Of a DNA stretch of 64,000 nt, positions 51,116-60,354 are shown piece after piece. The notes under the pieces were generated by a model. The model made no database searches, was not told the DNA's origin, and was given only the letters and a program-made list of their open reading frames with translations. Every line of letters starts with the position of its first letter. Position 1 is the first letter of the stretch. The position numbers and the translations under genes are program-made. Source of the stretch: Ignavibacteria bacterium (GTDB lineage Bacteria; Bacteroidota; Ignavibacteria; Ignavibacteriales; SURF-24); NCBI GenBank assembly GCA_025612245.1, contig JAAXKQ010000004.1:124001-188000 (forward strand), in the 5' to 3' direction.

Positions 51116-52954
51116 ATGTCACTTAAACTGAAAAGTATATTATTTCTGTTTGTTTTTTCTCTTCAGGCAACTTTTGCGCAGTCTGTAAGGATCTCCAAAG
51201 TAGAGCCCCCGAACTGGTGGACCGGCATGAAATATAACCGTGTGCAGCTGATGGTTTATGGTGAGGGTCTGGAGGGCGTAAAGGCGAGCTTTAATTCGCC
51301 CGGGCTGAAAGTTGTTAAAGTCAACAAATCTGATAATCCCTCTTATGCTTTTATTGATATCGATATCCCTTCTAATGCTGCTCCCGGCACATACAAGCTC
51401 ACGCTTCAGAAGGGGCATGATAAAGCTACGCTGGATTTCCCGCTCCTCAGAAGGGAGAATCCTTCCGGGCGTTTCCAGGGCTTCGGTACCAAGGACGTTC
51501 TTTATATGATAACACCCGACCGTTTTGCCAACGGCGACAGGACAAACGATGAGGTTGCCGGTATGAATGACCATTATCTGCCCGATTCCGCATACGGGCG
51601 CCACGGGGGTGACCTTCAGGGTATCATAGATCATCTTGATTACATTAAGGAGCTGGGCGTTACGACCATCTGGATTAACCCCCTGGTTGAGAACAACACA
51701 CGCTTAAGCTATCACGGCTATGCGGTAACGGATCACTACAAAATCGATCCGCGCTTCGGTACAAACGAGTTGTATAAAAAGTTTGTTGAAGAAGCCCACA
51801 AGCGCGGACTAAAGGTAATACTGGATCACGTCAATAACCATATAAGCTCATTTCATCCTTGGCTTAAAAGCCTTCCGGCAAAGGACTGGCTTAACGGTTC
51901 AAAGGAGGACCACCACACTACGCGTCACATTAACTCCTCGGTCTACGATGTTCACAGCGACCCTGCCGTAAGGGATTTTAATAACCACGGCTGGTTTGTT
52001 AATGAAATGCCCGACTTAAACCAGAAGAATCCCTATCTTGCAAAGTACCTGACTGAGAATACAATCTGGTGGGTGGAATACACGGGTCTGGACGGAATAA
52101 GGGAAGACACGTATCCATATTCCGATCAGAAGTTTCTTTCGGAATGGAACAAAACCATACTTAATGAGTATCCCGGCTTTAATATTGTAGGCGAAGTATG
52201 GATGGGTGATCCTGCATTTCTGGCACCTTTCCAGGCAGGAAGCTTCATACCGAAAGCCTTTGACACCAACCTGCCGACGCTTACGGATTTTGCATTCCGG
52301 GATGCGGCAGCAGACGTATTTGCCAATGCCAGGGGAATGAGAAGGATGTACGACGACATTGCAAAGGATTATCTGTTTGCAAACCCTTCTAACCTGGTTA
52401 CATTCCTGGATAACCACGATGTGGAAAGGATCATGTACCTGCTTCATAGCGACATGAATATGTTCAAGCTGGCTGTAGAGCTGCTTCTAACGACCAGGGG
52501 AATTCCGCAGATTTATTACGGGACCGAGGTCGGTATTGTGGGCGGGCCGGATGACGGGCGCAAGCGTGCCGATTTCCCGGGCGGATTTCCAAACAGCACT
52601 CACAACGCTTTTACAAAGGCAGGCCGCACGGAAAAAGAAAACGAGATATACGACTTTGTGCATAAGCTCCTTGAAATAAGGAAGAACAGTGAAGCCCTTC
52701 AGGATGGAAAACTCATTCATTTCCCGCCTTTTGATGAGGTGTATCCTTATCTGAGAGTATCGGATAAGCAGACAGTTCTGGTTGTTTTGAACGGGAATAA
52801 GGAGGCGCAGAAGCTCAAGGTTTCGTCCCTGGGGGATCATTTTAAGGGTGTGAAAGTCTTAAAGAGTCTTTTGACGGGTAAAGAAATAAACTATACTCCG
52901 GATATTCAGCTTGAGTTAGGCGCCCTGGCGGGTGACATATTTGAAGTTAAATAA
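51116..52954 (+). CDS. Exported GH13 alpha-amylase/cyclomaltodextrinase-like enzyme
   Basis: 612 residues. A signal peptide (LKSILFLFVFSLQATFAQ) is followed by an N-terminal beta-sandwich (VRISKVEPPNWWTGMKYNRV) as in cyclomaltodextrinases/SusA, then the (beta/alpha)8 barrel from about 125: YMITPDRFANGDRTND, ILDHVNNHISSF, the nucleophile in GIREDTYPY (about D331), the acid/base in IVGEVW (about E360), and the transition-state stabiliser in FLDNHDVERIM (about D435). Starch-like alpha-glucans are the expected substrate. GGAGG precedes the ATG. No susC/susD genes are near, so it stands alone. Confidence 0.93.
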   Translation: MSLKLKSILFLFVFSLQATFAQSVRISKVEPPNWWTGMKYNRVQLMVYGEGLEGVKASFNSPGLKVVKVNKSDNPSYAFIDIDIPSNAAPGTYKLTLQKGHDKATLDFPLLRRENPSGRFQGFGTKDVLYMITPDRFANGDRTNDEVAGMNDHYLPDSAYGRHGGDLQGIIDHLDYIKELGVTTIWINPLVENNTRLSYHGYAVTDHYKIDPRFGTNELYKKFVEEAHKRGLKVILDHVNNHISSFHPWLKSLPAKDWLNGSKEDHHTTRHINSSVYDVHSDPAVRDFNNHGWFVNEMPDLNQKNPYLAKYLTENTIWWVEYTGLDGIREDTYPYSDQKFLSEWNKTILNEYPGFNIVGEVWMGDPAFLAPFQAGSFIPKAFDTNLPTLTDFAFRDAAADVFANARGMRRMYDDIAKDYLFANPSNLVTFLDNHDVERIMYLLHSDMNMFKLAVELLLTTRGIPQIYYGTEVGIVGGPDDGRKRADFPGGFPNSTHNAFTKAGRTEKENEIYDFVHKLLEIRKNSEALQDGKLIHFPPFDEVYPYLRVSDKQTVLVVLNGNKEAQKLKVSSLGDHFKGVKVLKSLLTGKEINYTPDIQLELGALAGDIFEVK

Positions 52955-52993
52955 ATGTGAGATTCAGCCTTAAAACAGCCGTGGATTTCGGAG

Positions 52994-53109
52994 CCGGGAG
53001 GGAGCATTAGCTTCTTGGCAATTATTCCCCTCCCGGACTGTGAAATGCCGGGCCTGGTAAATCTGCGGCAATTCGCAGGATCTGGCAATTCAAGCCTAAA
53101 ATTGCCAGA
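52994..53109. other. Three consecutive hairpins in the 346-base gap after the amylase
   Basis: The gap 52955-53300 has no gene. It contains CCGGGAGGG (52994-53002) with CCCTCCCGG (53028-53036), CTGCG (53063-53067) with CGCAG (53074-53078), and the perfect 10-bp TCTGGCAATT (53081-53090) with AATTGCCAGA (53100-53109). No T-tract follows any of them. A structured transcript or a decayed palindromic repeat are possible. Confidence 0.5.
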
Positions 53110-53300
53110 ATTCCGTGGCACTTCTTCTTGCCAACTTATCCAGGCTATCAGCGCAAAGACTCCTCAAAAATTCAGTTCCTTATTTTGACATAGATTGCCA
53201 GCCCGATTTTCTTTTCTTTTGCAGCGTGCATGCCGAACTTTTTTTTGATCCGGATGTTCAATAATATGGCATGTTGACTATTTATTTTATTTATTGAAGT

Positions 53301-56300
53301 ATGACCAATCAGAATAAACCCGTCTTCTCAAGCGAATCCGATAAAAGGTGGAGAGCCTTCAAGGGAACTATACGCTTTATTATTGTTTTAGTGCTTCTGG
53401 CAGGCATTGCCCTTGGCGTTGATATTATTAGCGAAAGCGGAGCCTCACTGCCAAGGCTTCGCGAGCAGAATGAGCTCTACAGGAAAGTATTGAACCCGGA
53501 GCATATTACCACAATTCCCACCAAGGAAAACAGGCTTTACCATAAGTCGCGCAAGGAGCTCATGAGGCTTGTTTCAGCGGGCCATAATAAAAACCACAGG
53601 CAAAGCCTGGTGAAAACGGACCAGATACGTGCCGGATTCTACGTGAACTGGGACGCACAGTCGTTTTACTCCCTCAGGGACAATATAGACAAGATGAACA
53701 TGGTAATGCCCGAATGGCTTTTTGTGCCGGATAATGCGGATACGGTAGTATCGGACATAGATTACCGTGCACTTTCTCTGATGGAAAGCCATAAGGTTAA
53801 GATAATTCCCATGGTTTCAAACTATTTTAACGAGAAATGGAACCCTGGAAACGTTGAACGCATTATTTCCTCCAGGGAACGCCGCACGAAATTTATTCAG
53901 AGCCTCGTATCCATACTCTCAAGGTACAGGTTTCAGGGCGTGAACATAGACTTTGAGAACCTGGAACTAAAGGATAAGCCGAATATGCTGGAATTCCAGA
54001 AGGAACTTTTCTACGAGCTTTCCAGGCGAAGCCTCATTGTAACGCAGGACGTCCCGGTTGGTGACGAGGCTTACGACTACGCTCAGCTGCAGAACTACAA
54101 TAATTACCTCATCCCTATGGCATACGACCTTCATTATTCTGCCAGCAATCCCGGTCCAATTGCAGACATTAAATGGGTGGAATACAATCTTTACAAGATA
54201 GTGAAAGAAACCTCACCCGGGAAAATTATTCTGGGAATTCCAGCCTATGGATACGACTGGCCGCAGGGCGACGAGGGTGAGGATATTACGTATCAGGAAG
54301 CCCTCGTAAGAGCCAAGGAATCTGAGGGGAAAATTGATTTTGACAACAATAATTACAACCTGGATTATACCTATTACGACGACAACGACGAGCCTCATAC
54401 GGTCTGGTTTACCGATGCCGCAACGTGCTATAACCTGATCAGGACGGCAGAGGATTTCGGGACTGCAGGAGTAGCTCTCTGGCGCCTGGGGGGCGAGGAC
54501 CCGAGGCTTTGGACTTTCTACGATAAGAGCCTGAAGCTGGATTCACTAAACCGTAAGCCGCTGGACACCGGGAAACTGCAGACAATTGATCATACCACAA
54601 GCCTCGACTTTGAGGGCGAGGGTGAAATACTGGATATAGTTTCAACCCCTCAGAAGGGCATCATTAATATCGAATACGATAAAGCCGACCAGGTGATTTC
54701 CGAGGAGAATTATGAACAGCTGCCCTCTTCTTTTCTCATTAGAAAATTCGGAAAATCGGAAAAGAAGGTTATTGTGCTTACCTTCGACGACGGTCCCGAC
54801 AGGCGTTATACGCCGGCAATACTGGACATACTGAAGCGCGAGCACGTCCCAGCCGCTTTTTTTGTGCTCGGCGTTAATGCCGAGAACAACCTCAGCCTCA
54901 TAAAAAGGATGTACGACGAAGGCCATGAGATAGGAAACCATTCCTTCATGCATCCGAACCTGGCAATAACAAGCCTTGAAAGGACGCGCTTTGAACTGAA
55001 TTCCACGAGGCGACTCATTGAAAGCATTACAGGGCATTCGACGGTCCTCTTCCGTCCGCCTTATGACGCTGACACGGAACCAGAGCACATCCAGGAAATC
55101 CTTCCTATTATTGAAGCCAGAAACGAGAACTACTATACCGTAGGTGCCTCAATTGACCCGTTGGACTGGCAGGAGGGTGTTTTGGCCGATTCAATTATGG
55201 CAAGAATTAAAAGGGAGGAAAGCTTTGGAAGCATCATACTTCTGCACGACGCAGGCGGGGACCGCTCTCAGACTGTAAAGGAGCTGCCGGAAATTATAAA
55301 ATATTTTAAGGACAGGGGGTATACGTTTGTTTCAGTTGCAAGTCTGCTCGGAAAAACTCGCGATGATGTGATGCCGGCTCTGAAAAATACAAAAGACGTG
55401 TTTCTTTCTAAGGTAAACTGGTCAATTGCAGAGGTTATTTACTGGATTACGCGCTCCATCTTTGCGCTCTTCTTTCTGGGAATTATACTAGCGCTGGGCC
55501 GGCTGATACTGGTTGGAATATTTGCTGCAATGCAGAAGAATAAAAGGCATAGTGAGAAGGCTGTGTTAAAAAAGGATCTGCCCGAAGTAAGCCTCATTGT
55601 TCCGGCATATAATGAAGCCGTGCATGCGGTTAAAAATGTAAAAAACCTATTGCGGTGCAATTACCCGTGTTTTGAAATTGTTTTTGTTGACGACGGTTCC
55701 AGGGATGATACCTACAAAGTGGTAAGTGAAGCCTTTAAGGAAGATTCCAAGGTCAGGGTATTTACAAAGCCCAACGGGGGAAAGGCAACCGCACTAAACT
55801 ACGGCCTTGCACAGGCAAGAGGAGAAGTAGTCGTCTGCATTGATGCCGATACGCAGTTACTGCCCGATGCCGTTTCGGAGCTGGTTAAAACAATACTGGA
55901 AGATGAGAACATAGCCGCCGTAGCAGGTAACGTTAAGGTAGGAAACGAGCGCAACTTTTTAACGAAGTGGCAGTCAATTGAATACATTACGAGCCAGAAT
56001 TTCGACCGCCGGGCATTCGATCTTTTGAATGCAATTACTGTAGTACCGGGTGCAATAGGAGCCTTCAGAAAAAAAGACATACTTGAGGCCGAAGGCTTTA
56101 CCTCCGATACGCTGGCTGAGGATTGCGACATAACGATAAGGCTATTGAGAAACGGGCACATTATAAGGTATAACGAGCACGCCCTGGCATATACCGAAGC
56201 TCCTGAAACCGTAAGGATGTTTTTGCGTCAGCGCTTCCGCTGGTCATTTGGAATTATGCAGAGCCTCTGGAAGCACAGGGATGCAATTTTTAACCACAAA

Positions 56301-56675
56301 TATAAGAATCTCGGGCTCATTGCGCTTCCGAACATTCTCCTGTTTCATTTTATACTGCCTCTTTTCTCGCCCCTGGCAGAGCTGATGATGGTGCTTGGAA
56401 TTCTGGGCGGGTACTGGCAGCAGATGCTGGGTTATTATGCCTTATTCCTCATACTGGATTTTGTTTCGGCTGCAGTTGCATTTATGTTTGAAAAAGAAAA
56501 GCTGAAGCGCCTCTGGCTCATACTGCCGCAGAGGTTTTTATACCGGCAGCTCATGTACTGGGTACTTATCAAGTCGTTTATTGCAGCAATAAAAGGCACA
56601 CTGGTAGGCTGGGGAATACTAAAAAGGACAGGGAAGGTGCAGCTGGATCTTTCTTCTTCAGGCAGAAAAGCTTAA
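53301..56675 (+). CDS. Trifunctional membrane protein: GH18-like hydrolase, NodB deacetylase and GT2 glycosyltransferase
   Basis: 1124 residues. A first membrane helix at about 23-45 (GTIRFIIVLVLLAGIALGVD) leads to a GH18-like YaaH/spore-germination-type domain (about 108-405) with GVNIDFENLE (catalytic Glu 219). Then comes a NodB polysaccharide deacetylase domain (about 488-690): LTFDDGPDRRYTPAIL, GNHSFMHPN (zinc His pair) and LFRPPYD. A second membrane helix (about 715-740) precedes a family 2 glycosyltransferase domain: LIVPAYNEAVHAVKN, FVDDGSRDDTYK (about 794), DADTQ (about 847), EDCD (about 937) and LRQRFRW (about 977), followed by several membrane helices. Combined synthesis, deacetylation and cleavage of a beta-1,6/1,4-GlcNAc exopolysaccharide is a reasonable inference. 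No other export gene is adjacent. Confidence 0.88.
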   Translation: MTNQNKPVFSSESDKRWRAFKGTIRFIIVLVLLAGIALGVDIISESGASLPRLREQNELYRKVLNPEHITTIPTKENRLYHKSRKELMRLVSAGHNKNHRQSLVKTDQIRAGFYVNWDAQSFYSLRDNIDKMNMVMPEWLFVPDNADTVVSDIDYRALSLMESHKVKIIPMVSNYFNEKWNPGNVERIISSRERRTKFIQSLVSILSRYRFQGVNIDFENLELKDKPNMLEFQKELFYELSRRSLIVTQDVPVGDEAYDYAQLQNYNNYLIPMAYDLHYSASNPGPIADIKWVEYNLYKIVKETSPGKIILGIPAYGYDWPQGDEGEDITYQEALVRAKESEGKIDFDNNNYNLDYTYYDDNDEPHTVWFTDAATCYNLIRTAEDFGTAGVALWRLGGEDPRLWTFYDKSLKLDSLNRKPLDTGKLQTIDHTTSLDFEGEGEILDIVSTPQKGIINIEYDKADQVISEENYEQLPSSFLIRKFGKSEKKVIVLTFDDGPDRRYTPAILDILKREHVPAAFFVLGVNAENNLSLIKRMYDEGHEIGNHSFMHPNLAITSLERTRFELNSTRRLIESITGHSTVLFRPPYDADTEPEHIQEILPIIEARNENYYTVGASIDPLDWQEGVLADSIMARIKREESFGSIILLHDAGGDRSQTVKELPEIIKYFKDRGYTFVSVASLLGKTRDDVMPALKNTKDVFLSKVNWSIAEVIYWITRSIFALFFLGIILALGRLILVGIFAAMQKNKRHSEKAVLKKDLPEVSLIVPAYNEAVHAVKNVKNLLRCNYPCFEIVFVDDGSRDDTYKVVSEAFKEDSKVRVFTKPNGGKATALNYGLAQARGEVVVCIDADTQLLPDAVSELVKTILEDENIAAVAGNVKVGNERNFLTKWQSIEYITSQNFDRRAFDLLNAITVVPGAIGAFRKKDILEAEGFTSDTLAEDCDITIRLLRNGHIIRYNEHALAYTEAPETVRMFLRQRFRWSFGIMQSLWKHRDAIFNHKYKNLGLIALPNILLFHFILPLFSPLAELMMVLGILGGYWQQMLGYYALFLILDFVSAAVAFMFEKEKLKRLWLILPQRFLYRQLMYWVLIKSFIAAIKGTLVGWGILKRTGKVQLDLSSSGRKA

Positions 56676-56708
56676 AAGGGAAGTCCGTGGGGAAGGCTGA
56701 AAATTCTT

Positions 56709-57188
56709 TTAGTCAAAATCCAGTCCATCTCCATAAGACTCATAGAATCTGCCTTTTAAGGCCAGGACAAGGATGCCGATGAAAAGAATAACAACCGGTA
56801 TGAAGGCGAGGGCCATTGCCGAATATTCAAGCATATTTGGCATCCATGCCCCGTCTGCAATTGTGGCAATTGCAAAGACTATGGCCGAGTACATGAGGAC
56901 GCTCAGATTCAGCAATCCCACAAAAAGCCGCCATCTTGAATGTGCAAAATAGCCCCAGATGAAGGCCAGTGTGAGCAGGCAGTTCAGCGCGTCCATAATT
57001 CCCATGCCAATCAGGAAGTTCCCGGCCTGCCAGTGCCATCCGTTCATAGGAGGCGAAGCGGGAAAGACAAAGATCTTAAATTGAATGAGCAATTGTGCTG
57101 CCCTGAGCAGGAAGGTAAGGTGTGCTATCTGAAATACTGCATACCAGATTACAAGGACCCTTATAAAACCACTGTTTAGATTTTTCAT
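56709..57188 (-). CDS. Small four-helix membrane protein of unknown function
   Basis: 159 residues with four hydrophobic segments (VLVIWYAVFQIAHLTFLL, LIGMGIMDALNCLLTLAFIW, LLNLSVLMYSAIVFAIATIA, LAFIPVVILFIGILVLAL) and a short polar C-terminus (RFYESYGDGLDFD). No family recognised. It converges on the fusion enzyme and diverges from the PAS kinase gene; it could be part of neither. Confidence 0.65.
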   Translation of the reverse strand: MKNLNSGFIRVLVIWYAVFQIAHLTFLLRAAQLLIQFKIFVFPASPPMNGWHWQAGNFLIGMGIMDALNCLLTLAFIWGYFAHSRWRLFVGLLNLSVLMYSAIVFAIATIADGAWMPNMLEYSAMALAFIPVVILFIGILVLALKGRFYESYGDGLDFD

Positions 57189-57474
57189 ACCTAAGTTATT
57201 TTGTGTTGCTGTTTTGCAAAAGCCGGCCTCTTTTAAGCAGTACTTTAAGCTGTACTTTTCTAATAAAGAAATAAAGAATTTATTAAAACGAAAGGCTTAA
57301 AGACGGGTCCAATGTACGGGGTCTTTTGTGTGCGCTAAGTGGCTTTTCGCATCTTTTCGTGCCATTTTTATTGCCTTCCGGGAACAAACCGCCGGGTTTT
57401 ATTTTAGAAAAATAATACTTATTTTTTATCGTTTTTTTGCTAAATTTGCTAAAAGTAAACAAAATCAGAGACTT
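57189..57474. other. Divergent gap before the PAS kinase
   Basis: 286 bases, A+T-rich in its middle. No gene of its own; an upstream extension of the kinase frame (to 57328) lies in it but starts without a signal. It should contain the two divergent promoters, not resolved by eye. Confidence 0.45.
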
Positions 57475-59565
57475 ATGGGCTACATTAAACAGTTCCTGCT
57501 TTTATTCCTGATGATTGTAGTATGCGGATACTTGTTCTATGACGCCTATTACGACGTGAAGGAAGAAACAGTTAAGCAGTTCAATAAAGAACAGAATGTT
57601 CATGCCCTGCAGGCTGCTACCGGGATCCGGACATTTTTTAACCATTACAAAGACCAGCTGGGTTATTTTTCCGTCCAGGATGAAGTTGCCAATTTGAACC
57701 GGGACGGAAAAGAGCTGCTTACACGTTTTTATTTCAGCCACAGGCATGAAATTATGGCCGTAACCCGTATCGATTCCGCCGGGAGGGTCCTTTTTACGGC
57801 TCCTTACAACAGCTTTCTCATGGGCCGGAATATATCTTATCAGGAGCACGTTAAAAGATTCCTTAAGTTCCGCAAAGATGTTTTAAGTGACGTTTTTAAT
57901 GCAGTCCAGGGCTACAGGAGCGTAGCCTATTATGTGCCGGTATTTCAGAACGGCAGGTTTAAAGGCGGAATTGCAGTCCTTGTTCCGTTTGAAAACCTGA
58001 GCAAAAATTTCCTGAAGGACATTAAGGTGCGCGACCACGGTACGGCGTGGATTGTAAGTCATGAGGGAACGATACTCTACGATTCTGTTGCAGCAAACAA
58101 CTTTAAGCCGGTTTATGAAGTCTTCAGGAACTCTCCCACGGCACTTTCAATGATAAGAAAGATACTCAAGGGGCAGACCGGTTCGGGTGAGTATTATAAG
58201 ATCAGTCCGGACGCAAAAAGCGGCAGCTCCGAGGTGAGAATGCACGCCGTTTACCTTCCGGTTCATATAGCCGACCAGTTCTGGTCAATTATCGTTTCAA
58301 CGCCTGAAAAAGAAGTGCTTGGGGCAATGAGGGGGTTCATAATTAAGTGGCTCTCCATAATTATTCTACTCATCAGCGGGATTCTGGTCTACCTTTATTA
58401 TGCCGTCAAAGCCGAGGCAATCATAAAGGAGGAGAAAAGGCGAAGGCTGGCTGAAAGGGCCCTGAAGGATTCGGAAAAGAAATTCAGGACGTTAGTGGAA
58501 CTTTCTCCTGATGCCATAACGCTTATTGACCTTGACTCAAGGATCCTGGCCTGCAATAAGCAGGCGGCGCAGATGCTGGGGTTTGTCTCACCGGAAGATC
58601 TGATTGGAAAAAACTCGCTGGATATGATAGTCCCGGGCGACAGGCGAGAGGTTGAAAAACGTTTCCTTGAGCTCCTAAAAGAAGGCAGCCTGAGGAATGT
58701 GGAAACTAAATTTATACGGAAGGACGGGCATGAGTTTCCGGTGGAATTCAGCACAGGGCTTGTTTGCGACTCAAGCGGGAAGCCCCTTTCTTTTACCTGT
58801 GTCGCACGCGACATTACGAGCCGCAAAGAGGCTGAAAAGGAGCTCCTTGAGGCCAAGGAAAGGGCTGAGAAGTTGGACAAGCTTAAATCGGAATTCCTGG
58901 CGCAGATGTCGCATGAAATCCGCAGCCCTATAAATTCGGTCCTTAGTTTTTCTGGCCTCCTGGAAGAAGAGCTCGACGGCAGGCTGAGTGAGGATCTGCA
59001 GACAAGCTTTTCCATCATAAGAAATGCAGGAAAGAGGATTATACGTACGGTGGATCTGATACTTAACATGTCGGAAATTCAGACCGGCACCTACGAACTG
59101 ATGCCCAGGAAATTTGACCTGATGAAAGACGTGCTCGAAAAGCTTCAGATGGAATTCTGCCATCAGGCAAAGGACAAAGGAATTGAGCTCTTGCTTGAAA
59201 ACAGAACTGGCAAGCAGGAGGTAAAGATCTTTGCAGATGAGTACACTGTAGGACAGATATTCAATAATCTTGTGAACAACGCGGTTAAGTACACGGACAG
59301 GGGAAAGATCAGCATGTGCGTGGAAAGGAATGAAAGTGACGATTTAGTTGTGAGCGTACGTGATACGGGAATAGGGATTTCGGAGGAGTACCTGCCGAAC
59401 CTATTTAAGCCTTTTACACAGGAAGAGCAGGGCTATACAAGAAAGTATGAAGGAAACGGGCTTGGCCTTGCGCTCGTAAAAAAGTACTGTGAAATGAATG
59501 ATCTTAAGATTGAAGTGGAGAGTAAGAAGGGACTGGGCTCTGTATTCAGGATAATGTTCAGTTAA
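57475..59565 (+). CDS. Membrane PAS sensor histidine kinase with periplasmic Cache-like domain
   Basis: 696 residues from ATG 57475, chosen because it starts directly before the first membrane segment (MGYIKQFLLLFLMIVVCGYL); the frame is open to 57328. A periplasmic dCache-like domain (about 30-290; AVTRIDSAGRVLFTAPYNSF) is followed by a second membrane helix (about 295-320, WLSIIILLISGILVYLYYAV), a PAS domain (FRTLVELSPDAITLIDLDSR, VARDITSRKEAEKEL), HisKA with phospho-His in AQMSHEIRSPINS and HATPase with NLVNNAVKYTDRGK and YEGNGLGLALVKKY. No response regulator is fused or adjacent, so the partner is elsewhere. A terminator follows. Confidence 0.9.
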   Translation: MGYIKQFLLLFLMIVVCGYLFYDAYYDVKEETVKQFNKEQNVHALQAATGIRTFFNHYKDQLGYFSVQDEVANLNRDGKELLTRFYFSHRHEIMAVTRIDSAGRVLFTAPYNSFLMGRNISYQEHVKRFLKFRKDVLSDVFNAVQGYRSVAYYVPVFQNGRFKGGIAVLVPFENLSKNFLKDIKVRDHGTAWIVSHEGTILYDSVAANNFKPVYEVFRNSPTALSMIRKILKGQTGSGEYYKISPDAKSGSSEVRMHAVYLPVHIADQFWSIIVSTPEKEVLGAMRGFIIKWLSIIILLISGILVYLYYAVKAEAIIKEEKRRRLAERALKDSEKKFRTLVELSPDAITLIDLDSRILACNKQAAQMLGFVSPEDLIGKNSLDMIVPGDRREVEKRFLELLKEGSLRNVETKFIRKDGHEFPVEFSTGLVCDSSGKPLSFTCVARDITSRKEAEKELLEAKERAEKLDKLKSEFLAQMSHEIRSPINSVLSFSGLLEEELDGRLSEDLQTSFSIIRNAGKRIIRTVDLILNMSEIQTGTYELMPRKFDLMKDVLEKLQMEFCHQAKDKGIELLLENRTGKQEVKIFADEYTVGQIFNNLVNNAVKYTDRGKISMCVERNESDDLVVSVRDTGIGISEEYLPNLFKPFTQEEQGYTRKYEGNGLGLALVKKYCEMNDLKIEVESKKGLGSVFRIMFS

Positions 59566-59585
59566 AAAAGCCAAGCAAATGTTTT

Positions 59586-59629
59586 AAGGCATGGCTGTGA
59601 ATACTAATGAATCAGCCATGCCTTTTTTA
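59586..59629. terminator. Terminator after the PAS kinase
   Basis: GGCATGGCTG (59588-59597) pairs with CAGCCATGCC (59613-59622), followed by TTTTTT. The rubrerythrin gene, convergent, ends a few bases beyond. Confidence 0.92.
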
Positions 59630-59630
59630 G

Positions 59631-60251
59631 CTAAAGCTTGAAAATCTTAAACCTGTCTTTTGGCGTCATTGAGATGCCGCACCTGTTTGGCGCCGGCCCA
59701 TCGTATGTATTTCCGCAGGTAGTGCAAACGGCATATGTTCCTGAAAGCGAGCCCTCTTTCCCAGCCTCAAGCTGCTCAAGGGCGTTTCTGTACATTTCCT
59801 TGTGCTTTTTTTCTGTCAGGTATGCATAATTAAGGGAAATTTTTTCTATGCCATCGGCTGAAGCTTTTATGAACTCGGGGTACATGGTAGTAACTTCGTA
59901 TGTTTCACCCTTGATTGCATCCTGAAGGTTTTCCTTCGTGGACTTAACTTCAAATTTCGGGGCTATTTTCTCAACCGACTGGCCCATTTCGGAAAGGGCC
60001 GATTTATGGTTGTTTGCGTGTATTGCCTCCGACTGAGAGGCAGCTTCAAACAACAGTGCAATTCTGGGGTATCCTTCTTCCTTAGCTTTCTTTGCATAAG
60101 CAGCATACTTGGCGCTTGCAGTACTTTCCCCTTCAAATGCAGCCTTGAGGTTGGAGACCGTAAGGGTTGAAACTTTTTCCGGTTTAACGGTGAAAGCAAG
60201 TGAAGCTGCAAAGGCGAGGGCCATAAACATTACGAAAGACTTTCTGAACAT
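59631..60251 (-). CDS. Exported rubrerythrin with an incomplete rubredoxin site
   Basis: 206 residues. A signal peptide-like start (MFRKSFVMFMALAFAASLAF) is unusual, since rubrerythrin is normally cytoplasmic. The di-iron ferritin-like domain shows FEGESTASAKYAAYA (E40/E42), the ExxH motif SEAIH (E75, H78), GETYEVTTMYPEF and EKKH (E147, H150). The rubredoxin-like tail has CTTC (C176, C179) and NRCGISMTP, where the fourth cysteine position is Ser194. So it may hold a three-Cys/one-Ser or lost iron site. Typical role: peroxide reduction. The sensor kinase gene lies 103 bases upstream on the same strand's far side, and may be functionally linked. Confidence 0.85.
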   Translation of the reverse strand: MFRKSFVMFMALAFAASLAFTVKPEKVSTLTVSNLKAAFEGESTASAKYAAYAKKAKEEGYPRIALLFEAASQSEAIHANNHKSALSEMGQSVEKIAPKFEVKSTKENLQDAIKGETYEVTTMYPEFIKASADGIEKISLNYAYLTEKKHKEMYRNALEQLEAGKEGSLSGTYAVCTTCGNTYDGPAPNRCGISMTPKDRFKIFKL

Positions 60252-60354
60252 GGTTTTTCTCCTTTTATATTGTTGAATACTTAATTAAGTATATCAGTTT
60301 TCCTAAAAAGGAGGTTAATGAAATCTTAAAAATTGCTTAAAATAAGGGTATAGC

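Noticed and set aside
53301-56675. Three separate genes merged by mistake
   Set aside because: The frame is uninterrupted across both domain borders and has membrane helices at sensible positions, so it is one protein.
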